Shown here: positions 1 through 5,077 of the stretch, in pieces
Position numbering within the stretch: the first letter of the stretch is position 1
Layout of the letters: each line of letters begins with the position of its first letter
Assembly: GCA_903868295.1 (NCBI GenBank)
Contig: CAIPUQ010000458.1
Coordinates: 1-5,322, forward strand
DNA: 5,322 bases
Origin: an uncultured Roseiflexaceae bacterium
GTDB lineage: Bacteria > Chloroflexota > Chloroflexia > Chloroflexales > Roseiflexaceae
Reading direction: 5' to 3'
The notes under the pieces: model-generated
The model's database searches: none
What the model was told of the DNA's origin: nothing
The model's input: the letters and a program-made list of their open reading frames with translations, nothing else
Translations under genes and position numbers: made by a program

Positions 1-320
1 CGTTATTGACAGTCGAAATGCTGGCACGCGAGCGGACGACGTTGTCGGCACTGCTCAAGCCCATCGAAGCGAAGTATTTTATTTCCGGCGAAATCAATTC
101 GAAAGTCGCGGATTCGGCAGCAGTATTGGCCGCACTGCGTGCGCGTTACGGTGATGCCAAATTCGAAACACGTGATGGGCTCTCGATTATCTACCATGAT
201 TGGCACTTCAATGTGCGGACGTCAAACACCGAACCGTTGATTCGCCTCAATCTCGAGGCAATGGACAAAGCTACCATGGAAGCGCGCCGTGATGAAGTCA
301 TCGCGATTATCCGTGGCTAG
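1..320 (+). CDS. manB: Phosphomannomutase/phosphoglucomutase, C-terminal part (5' end off window)
   Basis: Partial gene; the frame is open to the left edge (first complete codon at base 3) and ends at TAG 318-320. About 105 residues are visible. The end of the protein carries V-R-T-S-N-T-E-P-L-I-R-L-N-L-E-A, the phosphate-binding loop of domain 4 of the alpha-D-phosphohexomutase family. These enzymes interconvert hexose 6-phosphate and 1-phosphate in the cytoplasm through a phosphoserine, feeding nucleotide-sugar and cell-surface polysaccharide synthesis. The SNTEP form with R-L-N-x-E-A resembles ManB-type phosphomannomutase/phosphoglucomutase more than GlmM, which usually has SGTEP. The catalytic serine and metal-binding loops lie outside the window, so substrate cannot be decided. 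The murJ-like gene starts 42 bases downstream, with no hairpin seen between them, so co-transcription is likely. The TTG at base 6 is internal and not a real start. Confidence 0.88.
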   Translation, partial: LLTVEMLARERTTLSALLKPIEAKYFISGEINSKVADSAAVLAALRARYGDAKFETRDGLSIIYHDWHFNVRTSNTEPLIRLNLEAMDKATMEARRDEVIAIIRG

Positions 321-362
321 TCGTCTGCAATTACCGATGGCGTCCATGGCTACTGATGGTGT

Positions 363-1721
363 GTGGTGACGGTGGTCAATCGGTTGCGCCAATATGCCAC
401 GCGTCGGTACGGTGTGTCGGATGCTGCGTTGATAATGGCGTTTGCATTTGCAACATCCGCGTTGCTTGGTATTGTCCGGCAAGTACTCATCGGCGCGACA
501 TTTGGTGATGGCGCAACGGTGGCAGCATATTACGCTGCTGCGCGCCTGCCCGAGACCTTGATTACGCTCATCGCCGGGGGCGCGCTCACCGCGGCACTGG
601 TGCCGGTCCTCGTGCGCGAATCCGATGTCATGCAACAGCGTATCATCAATGCACTCACGAGTCTCGTGGCGGTGTTGGTTATTGGTGCGTCGCTGATCGG
701 GATAATCGGCGCAGAGTGGTTGGTGCGCGAGCTCGTTTTGCCAGGCAGCCCGGGCACCACACAAGCATTGACCACATCGTTGACACGGCTGCTCTTTGCG
801 CAACCGTTGTTGTTGGCGATTGCGAGCTTGCTGTCTGCGACGTTATCTGCACATACTCGGTTTGGGATGATAGCCGTTGCGTATGTTTCACACAATGTGA
901 CGATTATTCTGGGGGTGCTCGCCGCGCGCGCGTTCCCGGAGGTTTCGGTGTACGGCCCGACGCTCGGCCTGATTGGTGCGGCAGCGATGAAGCTGCTGTT
1001 TGTCTGGTGGGGCTTGCGCCTCAACGGCATGCAGTTGCGTTGGCATTGGGAGCCACGATTGCCGCAGTTGCGAACCATCGCGTTCCTGGCGGTCCCCACT
1101 GCGTTATCGGCCACTGTGAATTATGCGGGCAACCTGGTCGATACGTCGTATGCATCGAGTGTCGGTGTAACCGCTGTGGCAGCCCTGTATAGTGGGTGGT
1201 TATTGGCTGATATGCCGACCCGACTGATTGGATCAGCTATCGGCCAAGCCGTTTTTCCGCATTTGGCAGTCGCAGCAGCGCAGCACGATCCCGTCCTGTT
1301 GCGGCGCTTGTTTGTGCGTACCACGGTGACCGCGTTGCTATTGTGTATCCCCGTGGTACTGTTGGTGTGGTATGGTGGCCGCGCGGGGATAGCGTTGGTG
1401 CTTGAGCGTGGCGCATTTGACCAGGCGGCAGGGGATCGGACCTACGCGGTACTGCAGTGGTATGTGATTGGATTGCCCGCGTATGTCACGACCGAGCTCT
1501 TATCGCGATTGCTCAATGCGCTCCACGATACGCGGACCCCGCTGTTGACCAATCTCGGGCAACTGGGGAGCAAAGCACTCATATTGACGGTGGTTGGGGT
1601 GTCGGGTGGGATGGTTCTGGTACCCATTGCACATGCTGCAACCTGTATTGTCGAGACGTTGGTGTTGAGTGTTGTCGTCTGGCGGCGTTTTGTCGTGATG
1701 CAATCTCGTTCTGCTTCTTAG
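363..1721 (+). CDS. murJ: MurJ/MviN-family integral membrane protein (putative lipid II flippase, divergent)
   Basis: 452-residue polytopic membrane protein of the MOP superfamily. MurJ moves lipid-linked peptidoglycan precursor across the cytoplasmic membrane. Family signatures are the N-terminal S-A-L-L-G-I-V-R-Q-V-L-I (32-43), Y-Y-A-A-A-R-L-P-E-T-L (56-66), G-G-A-L-T-A-A-L-V-P-V-L (72-83), and the mid-protein D-M-P-T-R-L-I-G-S-A-I-G-Q-A-V-F-P-H (283-300). About twelve hydrophobic segments are visible by eye, near 20-38, 54-82, 95-117, 140-162, 168-190, 197-217, 236-256, 284-305, 319-337, 363-385, 400-418 and 419-440. Bacterial MurJ usually has about 500-550 residues and 14 helices, so the last pair seems absent. 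Most charged residues important in E. coli MurJ appear replaced, so function is less sure than family. Start is GTG 363 or GTG 366; there is no good ribosome site and no in-frame ATG near. Gene 3 begins 53 bases after the stop. Confidence 0.85.
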   Translation: MVTVVNRLRQYATRRYGVSDAALIMAFAFATSALLGIVRQVLIGATFGDGATVAAYYAAARLPETLITLIAGGALTAALVPVLVRESDVMQQRIINALTSLVAVLVIGASLIGIIGAEWLVRELVLPGSPGTTQALTTSLTRLLFAQPLLLAIASLLSATLSAHTRFGMIAVAYVSHNVTIILGVLAARAFPEVSVYGPTLGLIGAAAMKLLFVWWGLRLNGMQLRWHWEPRLPQLRTIAFLAVPTALSATVNYAGNLVDTSYASSVGVTAVAALYSGWLLADMPTRLIGSAIGQAVFPHLAVAAAQHDPVLLRRLFVRTTVTALLLCIPVVLLVWYGGRAGIALVLERGAFDQAAGDRTYAVLQWYVIGLPAYVTTELLSRLLNALHDTRTPLLTNLGQLGSKALILTVVGVSGGMVLVPIAHAATCIVETLVLSVVVWRRFVVMQSRSAS

Positions 1722-1761
1722 GTTGAACAAATCCATCGTGCATGCCGGGCAGAAGGTCTCC

Positions 1762-1768
1762 AAAGGAG
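1762..1768 (+). promoter_or_regulatory. Ribosome binding site deciding the serine-hydrolase start
   Basis: AAAGGAG lies six bases before GTG 1775. It selects GTG 1775 over the in-frame ATG 1742, which has no comparable site and would add eleven polar residues in front of the membrane anchor. Confidence 0.8.
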
Positions 1769-1774
1769 TGTGCT

Positions 1775-2983
1775 GTGAAGATTCAACCGAAAACTCTCGT
1801 ATTCGCTGGGATTGTTGTGGTCGTGATGGCCAGTCTCTACGGGCTCTGGTATTTGAATGTACGGCCACTCACTCGTGCGGAAGCCCTGACCCAAATCCAT
1901 ACCGCACTCATCGCAAGCCAATCCAACAACGCGTCGTCGAGTGGGATGCAAGTGCGGATTGTGTCAACACGTTTTGGTATTGACGATGCATTTGCCGCAG
2001 GTACCTATGAGCACGATGGCGCACAGGTATTGGTGCCCAATCAGCCGTTCCATGCCGCCAGTATCGGCAAGTTGTTCACTGCGGTCACTATTATGCAATT
2101 GGCCGAAGAAGGCACGCTGGATATCGCAGACCCAGTAGCCGACTACTTGGCTGCCGAGGTGCTCGCCGGTTTGTTTGTACATGGTGGAGTCGATTACGCA
2201 GGTGAGGTCACCATCGGGCAACTCATGGAACATACATCGGGTGTCGCAGACTACTTTGCTGACCCGGTCGATTCAGGAGTGACGGTGCAACAAGATATCA
2301 CCCAAAACCTCGACACCCTCTGGACGCCCGAAATGCTGCTCGCTGTGTCACGACAACGCCAGCATGCAGTCGGAACGCCAGGCAAGCAGTTTCACTACTC
2401 TGATACGGGGTATGTCTTGCTGGGATTGGTCATCGAGCGCATCGAACAAAAACCCTTTCATCAAGTCCTGGCCGATCGGTTTTTTGTGCCACTCGCCATG
2501 GTCGACAGTTATATGCCCTACCGGTCGACGCCGACGAATCCACAGCCGCTGCCGATGGCTGATGCCTGGGTAGACGGTGTCAACGTTCGCGCAGCGCGTA
2601 GTATCAGTGCCGATTGGGCGGGCGGCGGCGTTGTTACAACGCCGAATGACTTGCTGCGCTTCAGTCAGGCGTTGCACAACTACTCGCTCATCTCCAAAGC
2701 ATCGTATCTGCGCATGATCACCATGCGCAACCCGTTTCGCACCGGATTGTACTATGGTGTCGGGATGATGGCGGTACGCTTCGGCGAGTTCTCGTGGGCA
2801 CTCGATTTTCTCCCCGAATCGCTCGGCCACATCGGCATTTTGTCCACACATCTCTGGTATGAACCGATGACCGATACAACCATCGTATTGAACTACGGTT
2901 CGACTGATCGGGTTGAATCGAGTTTTATGGATTTGATTACCATCAAAACCACACTGCGGCGCATCGTGACGGCTCAGCCATAA
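1775..2983 (+). CDS. Membrane-anchored serine hydrolase, beta-lactamase/D,D-peptidase (class C-like) family
   Basis: 402-residue protein of the serine beta-lactamase-like superfamily (AmpC, D-Ala-D-Ala carboxypeptidase, EstB-type esterase). Residues 8-27 form one hydrophobic segment with a lysine just before it, so it is probably an uncleaved signal anchor with the enzyme outside the cytoplasm. Catalytic motifs in order are S96-I-G-K99 (the S-x-x-K nucleophile motif), the family hallmark H153-T-S-G156, Y208-S-D210 (the Y-x-N position, often YSD in this family), the A-G-G-G-V-V-T-T-P-N-D-L-L-R-F stretch at 282-296, and H352-I-G354 (the K/H-x-G motif). All key residues are present, so an active acyl-enzyme hydrolase is expected. 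Substrate is not readable: peptidoglycan stem peptide, beta-lactam or an ester are all possible. Position after the murJ-like gene favours an envelope role. Start GTG 1775 is chosen from the AAAGGAG site; stop is TAA 2981-2983. Confidence 0.87.
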   Translation: MKIQPKTLVFAGIVVVVMASLYGLWYLNVRPLTRAEALTQIHTALIASQSNNASSSGMQVRIVSTRFGIDDAFAAGTYEHDGAQVLVPNQPFHAASIGKLFTAVTIMQLAEEGTLDIADPVADYLAAEVLAGLFVHGGVDYAGEVTIGQLMEHTSGVADYFADPVDSGVTVQQDITQNLDTLWTPEMLLAVSRQRQHAVGTPGKQFHYSDTGYVLLGLVIERIEQKPFHQVLADRFFVPLAMVDSYMPYRSTPTNPQPLPMADAWVDGVNVRAARSISADWAGGGVVTTPNDLLRFSQALHNYSLISKASYLRMITMRNPFRTGLYYGVGMMAVRFGEFSWALDFLPESLGHIGILSTHLWYEPMTDTTIVLNYGSTDRVESSFMDLITIKTTLRRIVTAQP

Positions 2984-3027
2984 CATCGCAGGATGCAGTG
3001 TTACAATACACTGTCATGGATGCGATG
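2984..3027 (+). terminator. Long imperfect hairpin directly after the serine-hydrolase stop
   Basis: The outer stem CATCGCA (2984-2990) pairs with TGCGATG (3021-3027). Inside it ATG (2993-2995) pairs with CAT (3015-3017), and CAGTGT (2996-3001) pairs with ACACTG (3008-3013) around a six-base loop, TACAAT. That gives 16 pairs with one internal loop and one bulge. It begins on the base after the TAA, a position typical of terminators or mRNA-end protection, but no U-tract follows. An operator or promoter role is equally possible because of the loop sequence. Confidence 0.4.
2999..3007 (+). promoter_or_regulatory. Possible extended -10 promoter element for rlmD
   Basis: TGTTACAAT matches an extended -10 (TG-n-TATAAT with one mismatch). 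I see no good -35 at 16-18 bases upstream. If used, transcription would start near 3013-3014 and leave about 100 bases of leader before the rlmD ATG. The hexamer TACAAT is exactly flanked by the inverted repeat CAGTGT/ACACTG, as in an operator centred on a promoter. Confidence 0.3.
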
Positions 3028-3074
3028 TCGCCCGCAGGAACACGGGAGCCGCTCCATTGAAATTATGAGAATTA

Positions 3075-3100
3075 CGACGCACGGCACTTCGTGCCCGTCG
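3075..3100 (+). promoter_or_regulatory. Hairpin in the rlmD 5' leader, abutting the ribosome site
   Basis: CGACG (3075-3079) pairs with CGTCG (3096-3100), and GGCAC (3083-3087) pairs with GTGCC (3091-3095) around the loop TTC, with a three-base bulge at 3080-3082. The stem ends immediately before the AAAGGGG ribosome site (3101-3107), so it could influence translation initiation of rlmD. It may equally be a passive structure. Confidence 0.35.
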
Positions 3101-3107
3101 AAAGGGG
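3101..3107 (+). promoter_or_regulatory. Ribosome binding site deciding the rlmD start
   Basis: AAAGGGG lies five bases before ATG 3113 and selects that start. The same frame is open back to ATG 2993, but the extra 40 residues would come from the hairpin-bearing leader and would precede the TRAM domain. Confidence 0.75.
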
Positions 3108-3112
3108 AATAC

Positions 3113-4369
3113 ATGCAAAAGGGTGCAGAATATATCGTGACGCCACATGCGATGGCGCAGGGTGGTGATGCCGTCGGTCGTATTGATGGCTTGGCATGCT
3201 TTATCCCCGGTGCGTTGCCCGGCGAAGAAGTCAAAGTCAAAATCACCCAAGTGAATTCGAGTTATGTGCGGGCGGAAGTTCTCGAAATCATTGCTCCGTC
3301 GGCGGATCGGGTGCCGGTCCTTCATCCTGGTGCGCCCAACATGGAATGGCAACACATCGATCCCGTGGCACAGCTGTCATACAAAGTCAAAATTTTGCAC
3401 GACCAATTAGTGCATATCGGTAAGTTAGCTGACGTCCCCGAAATCCAGAAGGTCATCGGTTCGCCCGCATGGCAGTATCGAAACAATGCCCGTCTGCACG
3501 GGTATGGCAACTATTTGGGGTATCGTGCAGACGGGAGCAAGCACGTCACCGAAGTGACCGAAGATCCCCTGCTCCAGCCAGCGTTGCAGCGTGTCGTCAA
3601 AGCATTGCGGGATGCAGTCGCACTGCATCCGCCCGAGCCGCGCACGAACTGGAGTGTGGTACTCCGCCTGAGTGAGACGACCGGGGATGTCGTTGCTGCG
3701 CTCAACGATTTGCCCAATCGTATTGCCATCCAAATTCGCGATGCCTGGGTAGCAACCTGCCCGAATGTGATTGGCGTGCGTATGCCTTGGGGTGCCGTCG
3801 ATGGTGCCGAGACCGTCAATGAGTTGCATTATGGTGTGTCACTTGATCTTGGGGCAACGACGTTCTTTCAAGTGTCGTTGGGCGCTGCACGGGCGTTGTG
3901 TGACACCGTGCTGAGCGGCCTCGGTGATATCACCGATCAGCGGATTGTTGATGCGTACTGTGGCGCAGGGACTTTCACGTTGCCATTGGCACTCCAATGC
4001 GGTCGCGTGATTGGTATCGAAGAGTATGCACCAGCCGTGGCAAACGGCCAAGCAAATGCATGGAACAATAAGCTCGAAAACGTTGAATGGTTTGCCGAAT
4101 CGGTTGAAAAAGGCATCATGCATGTGCACAATGCGGATGCGGTGGTGCTCGACCCCCCACGGAAGGGGTGTCACCCCGCAGTCATTCAGTCATTGCACCG
4201 CTTCAAACCAACCAAAATCGCTTATGTGTCGTGTCATCCAGGTACATTGGCTCGAGATTTGGGACTCATCGTAGCTGGTGGGTATCGTATTACTGCGGTG
4301 AGCTGTGTCGACTGCTTCCCCCAGACGTCCCATGTCGAAAGTGTGGTTATCCTCGAGCGCGCAGAATAG
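3113..4369 (+). CDS. rlmD: TrmA/RlmD-family (uracil-5-)-methyltransferase with TRAM domain, lacking Fe-S cysteines
   Basis: 418-residue SAM-dependent RNA m5U methyltransferase; family members modify U1939 or U747 of 23S rRNA, or U54 of tRNA. Residues 1-60 form a TRAM RNA-binding domain (G-G-D-A-V-G-R-I-D-G; I-P-G-A-L-P-G-E). A central domain follows to about 240. The Rossmann catalytic domain shows F-F-Q-V-S (251-255), SAM motif D280-A-Y-C-G-A-G286, D347-P-P-R-K-G352, the nucleophile motif S373-C374-H-P-G-T-L-A-R-D382, and F402-P-Q-T-S-H-V-E409 with the presumed general base E409. Catalysis should therefore be intact. RlmD/RlmC enzymes usually bind a 4Fe-4S cluster through four cysteines; the matching stretch here (71-81, H-P-G-A-P-N-M-E-W-Q-H) and the later C-P-I-L position (D151-P-L-L) have none. 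Target is thus uncertain among 23S rRNA and tRNA sites. Flanked by hairpins on both sides, so probably its own transcription unit. The coding DNA contains several perfect inverted repeats. Confidence 0.88.
   Translation: MQKGAEYIVTPHAMAQGGDAVGRIDGLACFIPGALPGEEVKVKITQVNSSYVRAEVLEIIAPSADRVPVLHPGAPNMEWQHIDPVAQLSYKVKILHDQLVHIGKLADVPEIQKVIGSPAWQYRNNARLHGYGNYLGYRADGSKHVTEVTEDPLLQPALQRVVKALRDAVALHPPEPRTNWSVVLRLSETTGDVVAALNDLPNRIAIQIRDAWVATCPNVIGVRMPWGAVDGAETVNELHYGVSLDLGATTFFQVSLGAARALCDTVLSGLGDITDQRIVDAYCGAGTFTLPLALQCGRVIGIEEYAPAVANGQANAWNNKLENVEWFAESVEKGIMHVHNADAVVLDPPRKGCHPAVIQSLHRFKPTKIAYVSCHPGTLARDLGLIVAGGYRITAVSCVDCFPQTSHVESVVILERAE
3489..3535. repeat. Perfect 12-bp inverted repeat inside rlmD
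   Basis: CCCGTCTGCACG (3489-3500) and CGTGCAGACGGG (3524-3535) are exact reverse complements separated by 23 bases. They lie wholly inside the coding sequence, around residues 126-141 of the methyltransferase. Confidence 0.75.
3610..3630. repeat. Perfect 9-bp inverted repeat with a 3-base loop inside rlmD
   Basis: GGATGCAGT (3610-3618) and ACTGCATCC (3622-3630) flank CGC. The left arm is identical to 2991-2999 in the upstream intergenic hairpin region. Confidence 0.75.
3921..3936. repeat. Perfect 16-bp palindrome inside rlmD
   Basis: TCGGTGATATCACCGA is its own reverse complement. It lies just upstream of the codons for the SAM-binding motif and contains a GATATC site at its centre. Confidence 0.8.
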
Positions 4370-4383
4370 CCTACACAGCGGCG

Positions 4384-4416
4384 AACCACATCCGTGCATC
4401 GTGCATGGATGTGGTT
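4384..4416 (+). terminator. 15-bp hairpin after rlmD (terminator-like)
   Basis: Arms 4384-4398 and 4402-4416 pair over 15 positions with a single G-U pair (4394/4406) and a TCG loop. The left arm reads AACCACATCCGTGCA. It starts 14 bases after the rlmD stop, where a terminator is expected, but only TTT then GGG follows, so it is not a classical U-tract terminator. Both arms also have complementary partners near 4567-4591, so it may instead be one state of a switching leader. Confidence 0.5.
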
Positions 4417-4591
4417 TGGGATTGCACCGCAAAGCAGCGGGTGCCGTATCGCGCGACCGTATGGTGTCGCACGGGAAAGCTTCGCCGTAGCGCAGAAATC
4501 TACGCAGTCCGAAGTTGACGGTGTCATCGACGATACGCTCCATGTCCGGTACACGGGTATGCCTGCTCCATGCGGTGCAATCGATGCACGG
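4392..4591 (+). ncRNA. Candidate structured leader RNA (or inverted-repeat-bounded element) upstream of the GNAT-kinase pair
   Basis: This covers most of the 247-base gap between rlmD and the GNAT gene. CCGTGCATCG (4392-4401) is exactly complementary to CGATGCACGG (4582-4591). Nested within that, GCATGGA (4403-4409) is complementary to TCCATGC (4567-4573), giving 17 pairs that could close the region. Enclosed are hairpins at 4424-4444 (GCACCGC with GC-G-GGTGC, one bulged G), 4445-4473 (CGT/ACG and GCGAC/GTCGC) and 4478-4516 (CTTCG/CGAAG outside CGTAG/CTACG). The closing stem competes directly with the 15-bp hairpin at 4384-4416 and with a small GTGCA/TGCAC hairpin at 4575-4589. It ends about ten bases before the GNAT ribosome site. 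I do not recognise a known riboswitch or T-box. A nonautonomous mobile element with terminal inverted repeats is the main alternative; no target-site duplication is visible. Confidence 0.38.
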
Positions 4592-4602
4592 CCCGACTTG
4601 CA

Positions 4603-4610
4603 GGTGAAGG
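4603..4610 (+). promoter_or_regulatory. Ribosome binding site of the GNAT gene
   Basis: GGTGAAGG lies six bases before ATG 4617 and supports that start. It sits just outside the 3' limb of the candidate structured leader, where folding could alter access to it. Confidence 0.6.
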
Positions 4611-4616
4611 TATTGA

Positions 4617-5075
4617 ATGCGGCACATTGAACTGACTGTAGCTGAAGCATCTGATTGCGGGTTGTTAGCGCTCCTCAATCGTGCATTGATTATTGCTGAG
4701 CAATCGGACAACGTCATGAGCTACGCAGCTCTTGTCGGCCGCATGCAGGGGTTGTTGGCAAGCACCTACCAAGCCTGGATTTTTCGTGCCGATACCGTGG
4801 TAGTCGGATATGCCTTGGTAGATATGAGTGTGTACCCTCGATATTTGCGTCATTTTTGTGTCGTTGAGTCATTACGTGGGCAAGGGTATGGGGCTGCTTC
4901 TTTTGCGGCCCTGCACAACGTACTCGGCGGAGAAGCGCTCGACATCGACGTCTTGGTGTGGAACAGTGCTGGCGCAGCGTTTTGGGCCAAAATGGGGTTT
5001 GCACCTCGGTTCACGCGTATGCGCAAGCAAACCGCTGTTGAGAATTTGTCGCACGATACGCTATTGCCGGGATAA
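4617..5075 (+). CDS. GNAT-family N-acetyltransferase
   Basis: 152-residue cytoplasmic acetyl-CoA-dependent N-acyltransferase of the GNAT superfamily, of typical single-domain length. The conserved motif A is at 77-98: strand L-R-H-F-C-V-V, then R87-G-Q-G-Y-G-A93, the pyrophosphate-binding loop of acetyl-CoA (Q/R-x-x-G-x-G/A). Motif B follows at 109-128, with a D-V-L-V-W-N strand, then A-A-F-W-A-K-M-G-F, the usual helix and G-F turn of GNATs. The substrate cannot be read from sequence; small molecules such as amino acids or antibiotics, and proteins, are all possible. Stop TAA 5073-5075 is followed after two bases by the ATG of a kinase-like gene, so the two are one operon and probably translationally coupled. 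The pair is preceded by the structured 4370-4616 region rather than by a recognisable promoter. Confidence 0.85.
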   Translation: MRHIELTVAEASDCGLLALLNRALIIAEQSDNVMSYAALVGRMQGLLASTYQAWIFRADTVVVGYALVDMSVYPRYLRHFCVVESLRGQGYGAASFAALHNVLGGEALDIDVLVWNSAGAAFWAKMGFAPRFTRMRKQTAVENLSHDTLLPG

Positions 5076-5077
5076 CG

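Noticed and set aside
222..1114. Long open frames on the minus strand across the murJ-like gene (222-803, 530-1114)
   Set aside because: They lie opposite a clear membrane-protein gene, their translations are rich in Cys, Arg and Thr without domain pattern, and no ribosome site precedes them. They are shadows of the plus-strand coding.
1742..1774. Upstream ATG start for the serine hydrolase
   Set aside because: There is no ribosome site before it, while GTG 1775 has AAAGGAG at good spacing and starts directly before the membrane anchor.
2348..2986. 212-residue minus-strand open frame opposite the serine hydrolase
   Set aside because: It overlaps the catalytic C-terminal half of a well-supported gene, shows no recognisable motif, and would start inside the 2984-3027 hairpin region.
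2993..3112. N-terminal extension of the methyltransferase from ATG 2993
   Set aside because: The extra 40 residues derive from the hairpin-bearing leader, and there is a strong ribosome site before ATG 3113, where the TRAM domain begins.
4515..4543. TTGACG (4515-4520) as a -35 box for the GNAT gene
   Set aside because: No acceptable -10 hexamer lies 16-18 bases downstream; the nearest candidates are 11 and 29 bases away.
4392..4591. Known riboswitch, T-box or tRNA in the rlmD-GNAT gap
   Set aside because: I looked for cobalamin, TPP and T-box consensus pieces and a tRNA T-arm and found no convincing match. GGGTGCCG at 4439-4446 only loosely resembles T-box or B12 segments.
4190..4717. 175-residue minus-strand frame spanning the rlmD end, the gap and the GNAT start; also a plus-strand 78-residue frame 4394-4630
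   Set aside because: Both are compositionally odd and motif-free, and overlap real genes at their ends. The hairpin content of the gap fits a structured RNA or repeat better than a gene.
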